Source: an uncultured Selenomonadaceae bacterium
GTDB lineage: Bacteria > Bacillota > Negativicutes > Selenomonadales > Selenomonadaceae
NCBI GenBank assembly: GCA_905234195.1
Contig: CAJOFR010000005.1
Location: 1 to 64,000, forward strand
DNA length: 64,000 nucleotides
Reading direction: 5' to 3'
Shown: positions 52,977 through 59,707 of the stretch, one piece after another
Layout: each line of letters starts with the position of its first letter
How positions within the stretch are numbered: position 1 is the first letter of the stretch
Position numbers and translations under genes: made by a program
Notes under the pieces: model-generated
What the model was told of the DNA's origin: nothing
The model's database searches: none
Seen by the model: the letters and a program-made list of their open reading frames with translations, nothing else

Positions 52977-53811
52977 TTTCAAATCCCCCCTGCGCGGCAA
53001 ACTGAATTATCAAATGAGCCGTAGAGCGGATAATCTCCATGAACCTATCGACCTCTTCTTTGGTGTAGCGATAAACTTCCTCAATTCGGTAGCTCGGCAA
53101 GTAAACCGTCATGTGGTGAAAGCCGTCCTTTGAATCAGGTGTTTCGACGTAAACTTTAACGGAGTCATCGGGCAAAATTTCCGAATGAATAATTTCAGTG
53201 TCGTCGTTCAAGGTCATGAAAGGATACATATTCGTGGGCTCTTTTGTGGGATTCAGTAAAAAATTTCTCGCGTCTATCGTATCGGGGTGAACGAGAGATT
53301 TTTTTTGAATCACGAAGATTATCGACTCGTCCAACGCAGTCAAAATTATTTCGTCAAGGTCGTCCGATTTTTCGGCAAGGTCGCGAAGTTTATCGACGCC
53401 GGGATAATTTCTGTTCGGCTCAATCATATCCGCGAAGTAAATAATTTTATCGAGCGGCGTCATGTTCCTCGCGCCGACTGTGTGCCGATAAATTGCCTGC
53501 GAAATTTCCGCGTCGTCCACGCCGTAAATCTCCTTGACCATGTGCGCGCCGATATAAGCGTGAAGTAAAAGCGGCATGGAGTTTTCGACTTCACCGATTT
53601 TAATTTTGCGCTTAATCGCTTCGGCGGGAAGCTGTTCATTTTCAAATTCGCGGGCGCAATCGTGAAGAAGACCTGCAACGTAAGCCTTTTCCTCGTCGAC
53701 ACCAAATTTTTTCGCGAGCTTGACGGCGGTATTCGCCACGCCGATAGAATGAGCGAACCGATTTTTTTTCAGGCGTCGTTGAAGTTCGTGGCGCATCTCG
53801 TCAATCGTCAT
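52960..53811 (-). CDS. YqeK-type HD hydrolase fused to a C-terminal unknown domain
   Basis: The first 190 residues are a YqeK-like HD phosphohydrolase: 'RFAHSIGVANTAVKLAKKFG', 'YVAGLLHDCAREF', 'HAYIGAHMVKEIYG' and 'RHTVG', the residues that bind the di-metal centre. YqeK splits Ap4A symmetrically. Normal YqeK ends about here; this protein has a further ~90 residues ('MYPFMTLNDDTEIIHSE...', '...FHHMTVYLPSYRIEEVYRYT', '...STAHLIIQFAAQGGFENAS') resembling a small stand-alone family. The fusion joins it to the DUF4160 gene that overlaps its end. The start overlaps the end of nadD by 11 bp. Confidence 0.82.
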   Translation of the reverse strand: MTIDEMRHELQRRLKKNRFAHSIGVANTAVKLAKKFGVDEEKAYVAGLLHDCAREFENEQLPAEAIKRKIKIGEVENSMPLLLHAYIGAHMVKEIYGVDDAEISQAIYRHTVGARNMTPLDKIIYFADMIEPNRNYPGVDKLRDLAEKSDDLDEIILTALDESIIFVIQKKSLVHPDTIDARNFLLNPTKEPTNMYPFMTLNDDTEIIHSEILPDDSVKVYVETPDSKDGFHHMTVYLPSYRIEEVYRYTKEEVDRFMEIIRSTAHLIIQFAAQGGFENASYI

Positions 53812-54424
53812 TGTCGTCTACCTCGTCGCGATAAAGCTGCTCTTTAAAAATATATTCCTCCACGACTTCGGGCACGAGATATTTTATCGACTTGCCCTGC
53901 CGAACTTTTTCGCGGATGTCCGTCGAAGAAATTTCAAGTCCTGGAGTTTGAACTTGGTGGATATGTTCCGCGCCCGCCTTGCCGAAAAATTTTTTCGCCG
54001 CCGATAATCCTACCTTCACGCCCGGACGAGTTGCTACGATAAAATTTGCTCTGCGCACCAATTCTTTTGACTCGTGCCACTTCGGCAAATCGACCATCGC
54101 ATCCGAACCGATTATGAAGAATAATTCTGCCGACGCGCCGAATTTTTTATTGAGTTCGTCGACGGTGTCCAGCGTATAGGATAGTCCTTCGCGCAGGAGT
54201 TCCGTTGGCGAAACCTGAAATTTTTCGTTGGACTGCGTCGCTAAAAATGTCATCATGAGCCGGTGAACTTCCGGCGTGACATGTTTTTCGATTTTGTGCG
54301 GCGGTCTTGCGGCGGGTATGAATAAAATTTCTTCCAGCCCGAAAATTTCCCGCACCGATTCTGCCGTTGCCAAGTGTCCTAAGTGTATCGGGTCGAATGT
54401 GCCGCCCATTATTCCGACTTTCAA
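53801..54424 (-). CDS. nadD: Nicotinate-nucleotide adenylyltransferase
   Basis: The 207-aa enzyme makes deamido-NAD from nicotinate mononucleotide. It has 'VGIMGGTFDPIHLGHLATAE', 'FIPAARPPHK', 'FIIGSDAMVDLPKWHE' and the C-terminal 'ISSTDIREKVRQGKSIKYLVPEVVEEYI' in parts, all NadD signatures. The start is TTG 54424, 8 bases after GAGGTGA, which itself overlaps the stop of a small upstream frame. nadD-yqeK-rsfS is a conserved Firmicutes group. Confidence 0.94.
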   Translation of the reverse strand: MKVGIMGGTFDPIHLGHLATAESVREIFGLEEILFIPAARPPHKIEKHVTPEVHRLMMTFLATQSNEKFQVSPTELLREGLSYTLDTVDELNKKFGASAELFFIIGSDAMVDLPKWHESKELVRRANFIVATRPGVKVGLSAAKKFFGKAGAEHIHQVQTPGLEISSTDIREKVRQGKSIKYLVPEVVEEYIFKEQLYRDEVDDNDD

Positions 54425-54430
54425 AATTAA

Positions 54431-54577
54431 TCACCTCAAGCTAAAAATTAGAATCACCGTTGCAGTTGTCGCCGAGATTATCAGAGTTGCGCGCAGGTAG
54501 TCTAAAAAATCGTGACGACCTTTCGGCGTTCGCAAATAATTTTTTAAAGTTTGAAGGTACCCAAAAAATCTAACCAC
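54431..54577 (-). CDS. Possible small membrane protein between proA and nadD
   Basis: A 48-codon frame from GTG 54577 ends at TGA 54431. The C-terminal part has a hydrophobic segment 'ATLIISATTATVILIFSL' after a charged stretch 'RTPKGRHDFLDYLR'. Its stop lies inside the SD sequence of nadD, the usual coupling arrangement. The start is uncertain: GTG 54577 lies in a repeat tract, and TTG 54535 (34 aa) has no SD sequence. No homologue is recognised. Confidence 0.35.
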   Translation of the reverse strand: MVRFFGYLQTLKNYLRTPKGRHDFLDYLRATLIISATTATVILIFSLR

Positions 54578-54591
54578 TAATCTCTAATCCC
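54571..54591 (-). repeat. Heptanucleotide repeat tract
   Basis: On the minus strand three perfect 7-base units follow each other: GGGATTA, GAGATTA, GTGGTTA, just downstream of proA. Confidence 0.5.
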
Positions 54592-54601
54592 CAGCAACTA
54601 G

Positions 54602-55855
54602 TCAGCGCGTTTGTCCGTTGCCTTCGATTAAATATTTCATCGTGGTAAGAGCCTCAAGCCCCATAGGTCCGCGCGCGTGAAGTTTTTGCGTACTGATTCC
54701 GATTTCCGCGCCGAAACCAAATTCAAATCCGTCAGTAAAGCGCGTGGAAGTATTGACGTAGACGGCGGCAGAATCAACGAGCGTCTGAAATTTTTTCGCG
54801 GCAACTTCGTCGCGGGTAATAATCGCGTCAGAATGATTCGTGTTGTACTTGTTGATATGAGAAATTGCCTCGTCGAGATTTTCGACAACCTTCACCGACA
54901 AAATCAAATCGTTGTATTCCGTCGCCCAATCTTCCTCCGTCGCAACCTTCATATCGGGACAAATTTCGCGGCTGGTTTCGTCACCGCGCAACTCAACTCC
55001 ATTTTCGACCATGAGCTTAGAAATTTGCGGGAGGAAATCTTTCGCAATGTCCTTGTGCACCAAAAGAGTTTCCATAGCGTTGCAGACGGACGGGCGGGAA
55101 ATTTTTGCAGTCAGCGCAACTTTCAGCGCGATATCAAAATCCGCGTCCTTGTCAACGTAAATATGACAAACGCCGGTGCCCGTCTCGATAACCGGAACAG
55201 TGCTGTGTTCAACGACGCGAGTAATCAGCCCTGCCCCGCCGCGCGGAATAATCACGTCGACAAGTTTTCTCATGCGACACATTGCGACGACGGCATCGCG
55301 GTCAGTAATTTTTATGAACTCTATCGCGTGTTCGGGGATGCCTTTGGAAATTGCCGCCTCGTTTAAAATTTCGGTGAGCTTGCTGTTCGTGCGAATCGCC
55401 TCCGAGCCTCCGCGCAAAAGACAAGCATTGCCGGACTTCAGGCAAAGAGCCGCCGCGTCAACCGTGACATTCGGGCGCGCCTCGTAAACAATCCCAACCA
55501 CGCCGAAAGGAACGCGGACACGACGAATTTTTAATCCGTTCGGGCGGGTGACGTGAAAATCTTCGTGCCCAATCGGATCCGGCAACTTGACAGTTTGGCG
55601 AAGACCCTCCGCCATTGCCGCGACGCGCGCAGGATTTAAAATCAACCTGTCAACCATATTTTGCCGCGTGCCTTTTTTTTGAGCCGCCTCCACGTCCTGC
55701 GCGTTGGTTTCGAGAATTTCCGCCTGTCTGCTTTCGATAGCGTCGGCCATCGCGGAAAGTGCTGCGTCCTTTGTTTCCGTCGGAAGCCCCGCCAAAATTC
55801 TTGACGCCGACTTCGCGAGCTGTGCTTGGTTCATTAAAAATTCCTTCATGAACAT
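54602..55855 (-). CDS. proA: Gamma-glutamyl phosphate reductase
   Basis: The enzyme (417 aa) reduces gamma-glutamyl phosphate to glutamate semialdehyde in proline synthesis. Motifs are 'RVPFGVVGIVYEARPNVTVDAAALCLKSGNA' in parts and the catalytic Cys region 'KISRPSVCNAMETLLVH'. Start ATG 55855 has AAAGGAG 8 bases upstream; ATG 55834, with AAGGA 7 bases upstream, gives the most typical N-terminus (410 aa) and is also likely. proB lies 41 bp upstream, forming a proBA operon. Confidence 0.94.
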   Translation of the reverse strand: MFMKEFLMNQAQLAKSASRILAGLPTETKDAALSAMADAIESRQAEILETNAQDVEAAQKKGTRQNMVDRLILNPARVAAMAEGLRQTVKLPDPIGHEDFHVTRPNGLKIRRVRVPFGVVGIVYEARPNVTVDAAALCLKSGNACLLRGGSEAIRTNSKLTEILNEAAISKGIPEHAIEFIKITDRDAVVAMCRMRKLVDVIIPRGGAGLITRVVEHSTVPVIETGTGVCHIYVDKDADFDIALKVALTAKISRPSVCNAMETLLVHKDIAKDFLPQISKLMVENGVELRGDETSREICPDMKVATEEDWATEYNDLILSVKVVENLDEAISHINKYNTNHSDAIITRDEVAAKKFQTLVDSAAVYVNTSTRFTDGFEFGFGAEIGISTQKLHARGPMGLEALTTMKYLIEGNGQTR

Positions 55856-55895
55856 TTTTCCCACTCCTTTAAAAATTTTCGACCGAAAAATCTTT

Positions 55896-56702
55896 TCAGC
55901 CGCCGTAAAAAATTGTTCCGACCTGTTCGCCGTTCAGAGCGCGCCTAAGATTTCCGATTTCCTGCCCGTTAATAATCAGCATGGAAATATTTTTTTGCGT
56001 CGCCAGTTTCGCCGCCTGAATCTTGGTGAACATTCCGCCGGTGCCGAGTTTTGTGCCCGCGCCGCCGGCAATTTTTTCAATCTCCGCAGTAATTTTCGGG
56101 ACGTCGTGAATTAATTTTGCCGCGCTGTCGATTTTCGGGTTGCCATCATAAAGCCCGTCAATGTCCGTCAAAATAATCAAAACTTCCGCGTCGACCAGCC
56201 CCGCAACAATCGCCGAAAGATTATCATTGTCGCCGATTCTAATTTCGTCCGTAGCAACGGCGTCGTTTTCGTTTATGACAGGGATAACGCCCATTTTCAA
56301 AATCGCCATGAGAGAGTTACGAGAATTTTCGCGGGCGTGCTCGTCGGCGGCGTTGTCCTTCGTCAAAAGAATCTGCGCCATTGTCTGCCCGTACTCCGCG
56401 AAAAATTTTTCGTAGATGTGCATCAAAACCCCTTGACCAATCGCGGCAAGAGCTTGATTTTCGGGAATGGTCTCCGGTTTTTCAGTCAAGCCCATCTTGC
56501 CAATGCCCGCCGCGATTGCGCCTGAACTCACGAAAATAATTTCTTTGCCCGCGTTGTGCAAATCAGCAATTTCACGAATCAAATGCTCAATCCGATATAA
56601 ATTCAACTTGTAGTGCCCGCGCTCCCCATAAGAAAGCGTGCTCGTCCCGACCTTGACGACAATCCGCCGCGCATCTTTTAAAAATTCCCTTGCCGCAATC
56701 AT
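55896..56702 (-). CDS. proB: Glutamate 5-kinase without PUA domain
   Basis: The 268-aa amino-acid kinase phosphorylates glutamate for proline synthesis. It shows 'RIVVKVGTSTLS', 'IIFVSSGAIAAGIGKMG', 'NENDAVATDEIRIGDNDNLSAIVAGL' and 'GTGGMFTKIQAAKLA' in parts. The C-terminal PUA domain of E. coli ProB (367 aa) is absent, as in several Firmicutes. ATG 56702 follows AAGGAAGTG. A promoter lies at 56730-56758. Confidence 0.93.
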   Translation of the reverse strand: MIAAREFLKDARRIVVKVGTSTLSYGERGHYKLNLYRIEHLIREIADLHNAGKEIIFVSSGAIAAGIGKMGLTEKPETIPENQALAAIGQGVLMHIYEKFFAEYGQTMAQILLTKDNAADEHARENSRNSLMAILKMGVIPVINENDAVATDEIRIGDNDNLSAIVAGLVDAEVLIILTDIDGLYDGNPKIDSAAKLIHDVPKITAEIEKIAGGAGTKLGTGGMFTKIQAAKLATQKNISMLIINGQEIGNLRRALNGEQVGTIFYGG

Positions 56703-56729
56703 AATTATCACTTCCTTTTTCTGCTTTTC

Positions 56730-56758
56730 ATTATAAATTCATTTTTAATATTGTGCAA
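56730..56758 (-). promoter_or_regulatory. Promoter of proBA
   Basis: On the minus strand TTGCAC (56753-56758) and a perfect TATAAT (56730-56735) are 17 bases apart, about 28 bases before the proB start. Confidence 0.65.
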
Positions 56759-56811
56759 GTCAAAGTTTTTAGAAAATCGAAAAAAGCGCATGTTTTTTTT
56801 CGGGCGCGCCA

Positions 56812-56837
56812 AAAATTTTTGCAGGCAGGATTTTTTT
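56812..56837 (+). repeat. Left 26-bp direct repeat flanking the Zorya-like cassette
   Basis: This 26-bp sequence (A-run, T-run, then GCAGGCAGGA, then seven T) is identical to 59630-59655. It lies 43 bp before the zorA-like gene. Confidence 0.8.
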
Positions 56838-56880
56838 CTTGCGCGATAAATATTCACTCGGAAAGAGAGGTTGAGGAAGC

Positions 56881-58200
56881 TTGGAATTATTTTTCTCGAA
56901 ATATTTTTTGACGGCGATTTGTACTTTGGCGATTTGCGTTTGGTTCGTGAAGGCGCAGAAAAAATTTAAAAGGGACGTCGATGAAAATCCTTTTGGCGAT
57001 TATGAACAACCGCGAAAAGCCGCGACGCTTGGGGTATTGGGAACTTTTTTTGGAATTACGGTCGGTTTGCTGAATTTTGATCCGTCACCGGCGGCAATGC
57101 AACAGAGCGTAACAAATCTTTTGAGCGGCATGACGACGGCTTTTCTCACTTCGATTTTGGGAATGGGACTTTCAATTTATTTGAAAGACTACCAGGAAAA
57201 TGTGCGGCGAAAAATTTCTCAATCTGAAAATTTTTCCGAAGACGCGACGATTTCTGACTTGATAAATTATTTGCGAACGAGCGACGCGGAAAAAATTCAA
57301 AGAGATAAAATTCTTGTCGACTCCGTAGAAAAATTGACCGCCTCACTTGCCGGCAACGAGGAGCAACTAAAAATTTTCCGTCTTGAAATGCGCGACAGCA
57401 ACGAAAAAATTATTAACGAGTTCAGGGAGTTTGCGAACACTTTGACGGAAAATAATTCAAAGGCGTTAATCGAAGCACTTGACAGCACGATAAAAAGTTT
57501 CAACGAGAATTTAACCGCGCAGTTCGGCGAAAATTTTAAGCAGCTGAATATTGCCGTTGGCAAGCTTTTGGATTGGCAGATTAATTACAAGGAAACTGTC
57601 GAGACTGTCACGGGAAATTTGGAGATGACTTTTGCCGGTATCGACGCCGCGAGAAATTCTCTTGCGCAGATTGAAAAATCTTCCTCCGCGATTTCGGACA
57701 TTGCTGACGATATTACGGACTTGATTGTTACTGCGGATTTTTATTCGGAGAAGTTGGGGAAAGTTTTGGTGGAAATTAATTCGCTTGGCAACGCCGCTCA
57801 AGCCGCCGTCCCAAAAATAACTGACCTTGTTCAAAAATCCTGCGAAGAAACTCAAAACTTGACGTCGCAGGTAGTCAATAAAATGGATCGCTTGGCTTAT
57901 GAAACATCTGATTCTTTTAATCGGGTTTCAAAAAGTATCGACAGCGCGGCGCAAAAATTGCAGGAAGAATCTTTCAAGGTGACAGAGGAGACCGCGAAAA
58001 AAATGGAAGATATGATGCGGACTAACGAAGAAAATTTCCGCGAATCTCTGGAAACTTTGGGCAAGGCGATGCTGAAAATTTCAAACAAGTTCGCCACTGA
58101 CTACACGCCGCTTGCCGAAAAACTTGCCGCGATTGTCCAACTTCCCACGCAGATTGAGCGACGCCGTCCGAAAGAAGGTACTATTTTTGAAAAAGCCTGA
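56881..58200 (+). CDS. zorA: ZorA-like proton-channel protein with coiled-coil tail
   Basis: The 439-aa MotA/TolQ/ExbB-family protein has a first helix (about 7-24) and the channel helices 48-65 ('ATLGVLGTFFGITVGLL') and 79-101 ('NLLSGMTTAFLTSILGMGLSI'), the pattern of ZorA in Zorya anti-phage systems. Residues 110-420 form a long helical coiled-coil cytoplasmic tail rich in Glu, Asn and Lys, shorter than in the E. coli type I protein. ZorA pentamers around a ZorB dimer form an ion-driven motor that senses infection. TTG 56881 follows GAGAGG and GAGGA. The next gene overlaps its end by 14 bp. A generic ExbB-like role is less likely given the HNH partner. Confidence 0.8.
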   Translation: MELFFSKYFLTAICTLAICVWFVKAQKKFKRDVDENPFGDYEQPRKAATLGVLGTFFGITVGLLNFDPSPAAMQQSVTNLLSGMTTAFLTSILGMGLSIYLKDYQENVRRKISQSENFSEDATISDLINYLRTSDAEKIQRDKILVDSVEKLTASLAGNEEQLKIFRLEMRDSNEKIINEFREFANTLTENNSKALIEALDSTIKSFNENLTAQFGENFKQLNIAVGKLLDWQINYKETVETVTGNLEMTFAGIDAARNSLAQIEKSSSAISDIADDITDLIVTADFYSEKLGKVLVEINSLGNAAQAAVPKITDLVQKSCEETQNLTSQVVNKMDRLAYETSDSFNRVSKSIDSAAQKLQEESFKVTEETAKKMEDMMRTNEENFRESLETLGKAMLKISNKFATDYTPLAEKLAAIVQLPTQIERRRPKEGTIFEKA

Positions 58201-58885
58201 CGAACATTGGATGCAAATTTCGGACGTCATGTCGGGGCTGATGATTGTTTTCATGTTTATTGCCATCGCGTTTATGGTGCAGGTGCAAAACGAACAGCGG
58301 CAGAAAAACGAAATGATTTACAATTACGCCGTAGTTAAACACGAGATTTATGCGGCGTTGTTTGAAGAATTCAAGGATGACTTGCCGAAATGGAATGCGG
58401 AACTCGACGAAGAAACTTTGACTCTAAGATTTAAAGAGCCGGATATTTTGTTCGGTGTCGGCTCGGATTTATTGACGCCTAAATTTCAGGAAATACTCAA
58501 CGATTTTTTGCCGCGCTACGTAAAAGTAATTTCGCGGGAGGCGTTCAAAGACTACGTGGACGAAATAAGAATTGAAGGTCACACGGATCCTTTTTGGGCG
58601 GGCGCAGAAACTCGACAACAGGAATATCTCAACAACATGACTCTTTCGCAAGCAAGAACGCAAGCAGTTTTAAGCTACGCGATAAATATGCCCGCACTCC
58701 AGGAAAATTTAGAATGGATAATCAGAAGAATTACAGCGAACGGTTTATCTTCAAGCCGCCCGATAATTTTTAACGGGGAAGTCGACGCAAAACTTTCAAG
58801 GCGCGTCGATTTCAGAATAAGGACAAAGGCGGATGAAAAAATGAATGAACTTGCGCAGGAGGTTATTGGAAATGGAAAAAATTAA
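58187..58885 (+). CDS. zorB: ZorB-like OmpA/MotB stator protein
   Basis: The 232-aa protein has a single N-terminal membrane helix (about 14-33) with an Asp at its cytoplasmic edge (Asp13 in 'QISDVMSGLMIVFMFIAIAF'), the position expected for the ion-carrying Asp of MotB and ZorB. The C-terminal OmpA-like peptidoglycan-binding domain (about 85-215) has 'LFGVGSDLLTPKF', 'IRIEGHTDPFW', 'LSQARTQAVLSY' and 'LSRRVDFRI'. I choose TTG 58187, 8 bases after AAGGT; it overlaps the zorA-like gene. It would anchor the ZorA ring to the cell wall. Confidence 0.82.
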   Translation: MKKPDEHWMQISDVMSGLMIVFMFIAIAFMVQVQNEQRQKNEMIYNYAVVKHEIYAALFEEFKDDLPKWNAELDEETLTLRFKEPDILFGVGSDLLTPKFQEILNDFLPRYVKVISREAFKDYVDEIRIEGHTDPFWAGAETRQQEYLNNMTLSQARTQAVLSYAINMPALQENLEWIIRRITANGLSSSRPIIFNGEVDAKLSRRVDFRIRTKADEKMNELAQEVIGNGKN

Positions 58886-59630
58886 TTTTTTGGAGTGCGA
58901 CGAGTTTGAAAAAATTAAACGGCTCATGAAAATTTCTGACGATGCGACAAATTTTGAAATGGAAATTCGCGCGGACGACCCCCATTTAAAAATCAGCGGA
59001 GAAAAAATTACTTACAAGGGTAGGGAAATAATTTTGTACATTCGCGACCAACCGCAATACTTCGGGGAAAAGCAGACCGAGTATAAATTTCATGTCGTCG
59101 GTTGTGCAACGCTAAAGACCATGCAGAATCAAGGGCGCGCCGATAAGTACGTTATTTCGCGCAGGACGAGTGGAATTTTCAAAGTCAATCGCATCGTAGA
59201 TAATCACGCCGTCGAGACTGAAGAGAAATTACACGTCTGCAAAAATTGTCTGCAAAAATTAAATTGGCAGGGCTATAGGCAGACGACGGCGGAAAAAAAA
59301 GATCTTATCTGCGAAAATTTTTCTATCGCAGAATTTTTTGAGTTCGTCAATCACGACAATGAAAGAAATTTTTCGTGGACGCCGAAGCATACCGCCGAGA
59401 CCGCGCGGAAGAATGTTTATCAAAATAATTGGCAAGAAATTTCCCGCCGCTTGAAAAAGGAGCGCAATTATATTTGCGAAGAGTGCCACAAAAAATTTGC
59501 TTCGGAAAATTTGCACGTCCATCACAAAAATGGAATTAAAAGCGATTGCAGCCGCGCAAACTTGGAAGTTTTATGCCTGGAGTGCCACCAGAAAAAACAT
59601 AACCACAGAATTTTTTTCGGCAACCGTTGA
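58872..59630 (+). CDS. zorE: HNH endonuclease, ZorE-like effector
   Basis: The 252-aa protein ends in an HNH nuclease domain (about 195-245): zinc Cys pairs C202/C205 and C235/C238, the H217-H218 catalytic pair in 'HVHHKNG', Asn230 and H239/H243. The N-terminal part (1-150) holds a beta-rich region ('KFHVVGCATLKTMQNQGRADKYV') and a CxxC at C123/C126. ATG 58872 has AGGAGG 9 bases upstream and overlaps zorB by 14 bp. In Zorya type II systems the third gene, zorE, encodes an HNH nuclease believed to attack phage DNA. All catalytic residues appear intact. Confidence 0.78.
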   Translation: MEKINFLECDEFEKIKRLMKISDDATNFEMEIRADDPHLKISGEKITYKGREIILYIRDQPQYFGEKQTEYKFHVVGCATLKTMQNQGRADKYVISRRTSGIFKVNRIVDNHAVETEEKLHVCKNCLQKLNWQGYRQTTAEKKDLICENFSIAEFFEFVNHDNERNFSWTPKHTAETARKNVYQNNWQEISRRLKKERNYICEECHKKFASENLHVHHKNGIKSDCSRANLEVLCLECHQKKHNHRIFFGNR

Positions 59631-59655
59631 AAATTTTTGCAGGCAGGATTTTTTT
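59630..59655 (+). repeat. Right 26-bp direct repeat flanking the Zorya-like cassette
   Basis: This is the exact second copy of 56812-56837. It begins on the last base of the HNH gene's stop codon and lies 52 bp before the manA-ROK start. Confidence 0.8.
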
Positions 59656-59707
59656 ATTTTTGCGGGAAATTGATTGCAGAAAAATTTTTTGGCGGGAGGT
59701 AGTTTTC

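Noticed and set aside
56881-58885. Flagellar MotAB or ExbB/TolR energiser genes
   Set aside because: The channel protein has a long coiled-coil tail, the pair overlaps an HNH nuclease gene, and no flagellar or TonB genes are near.
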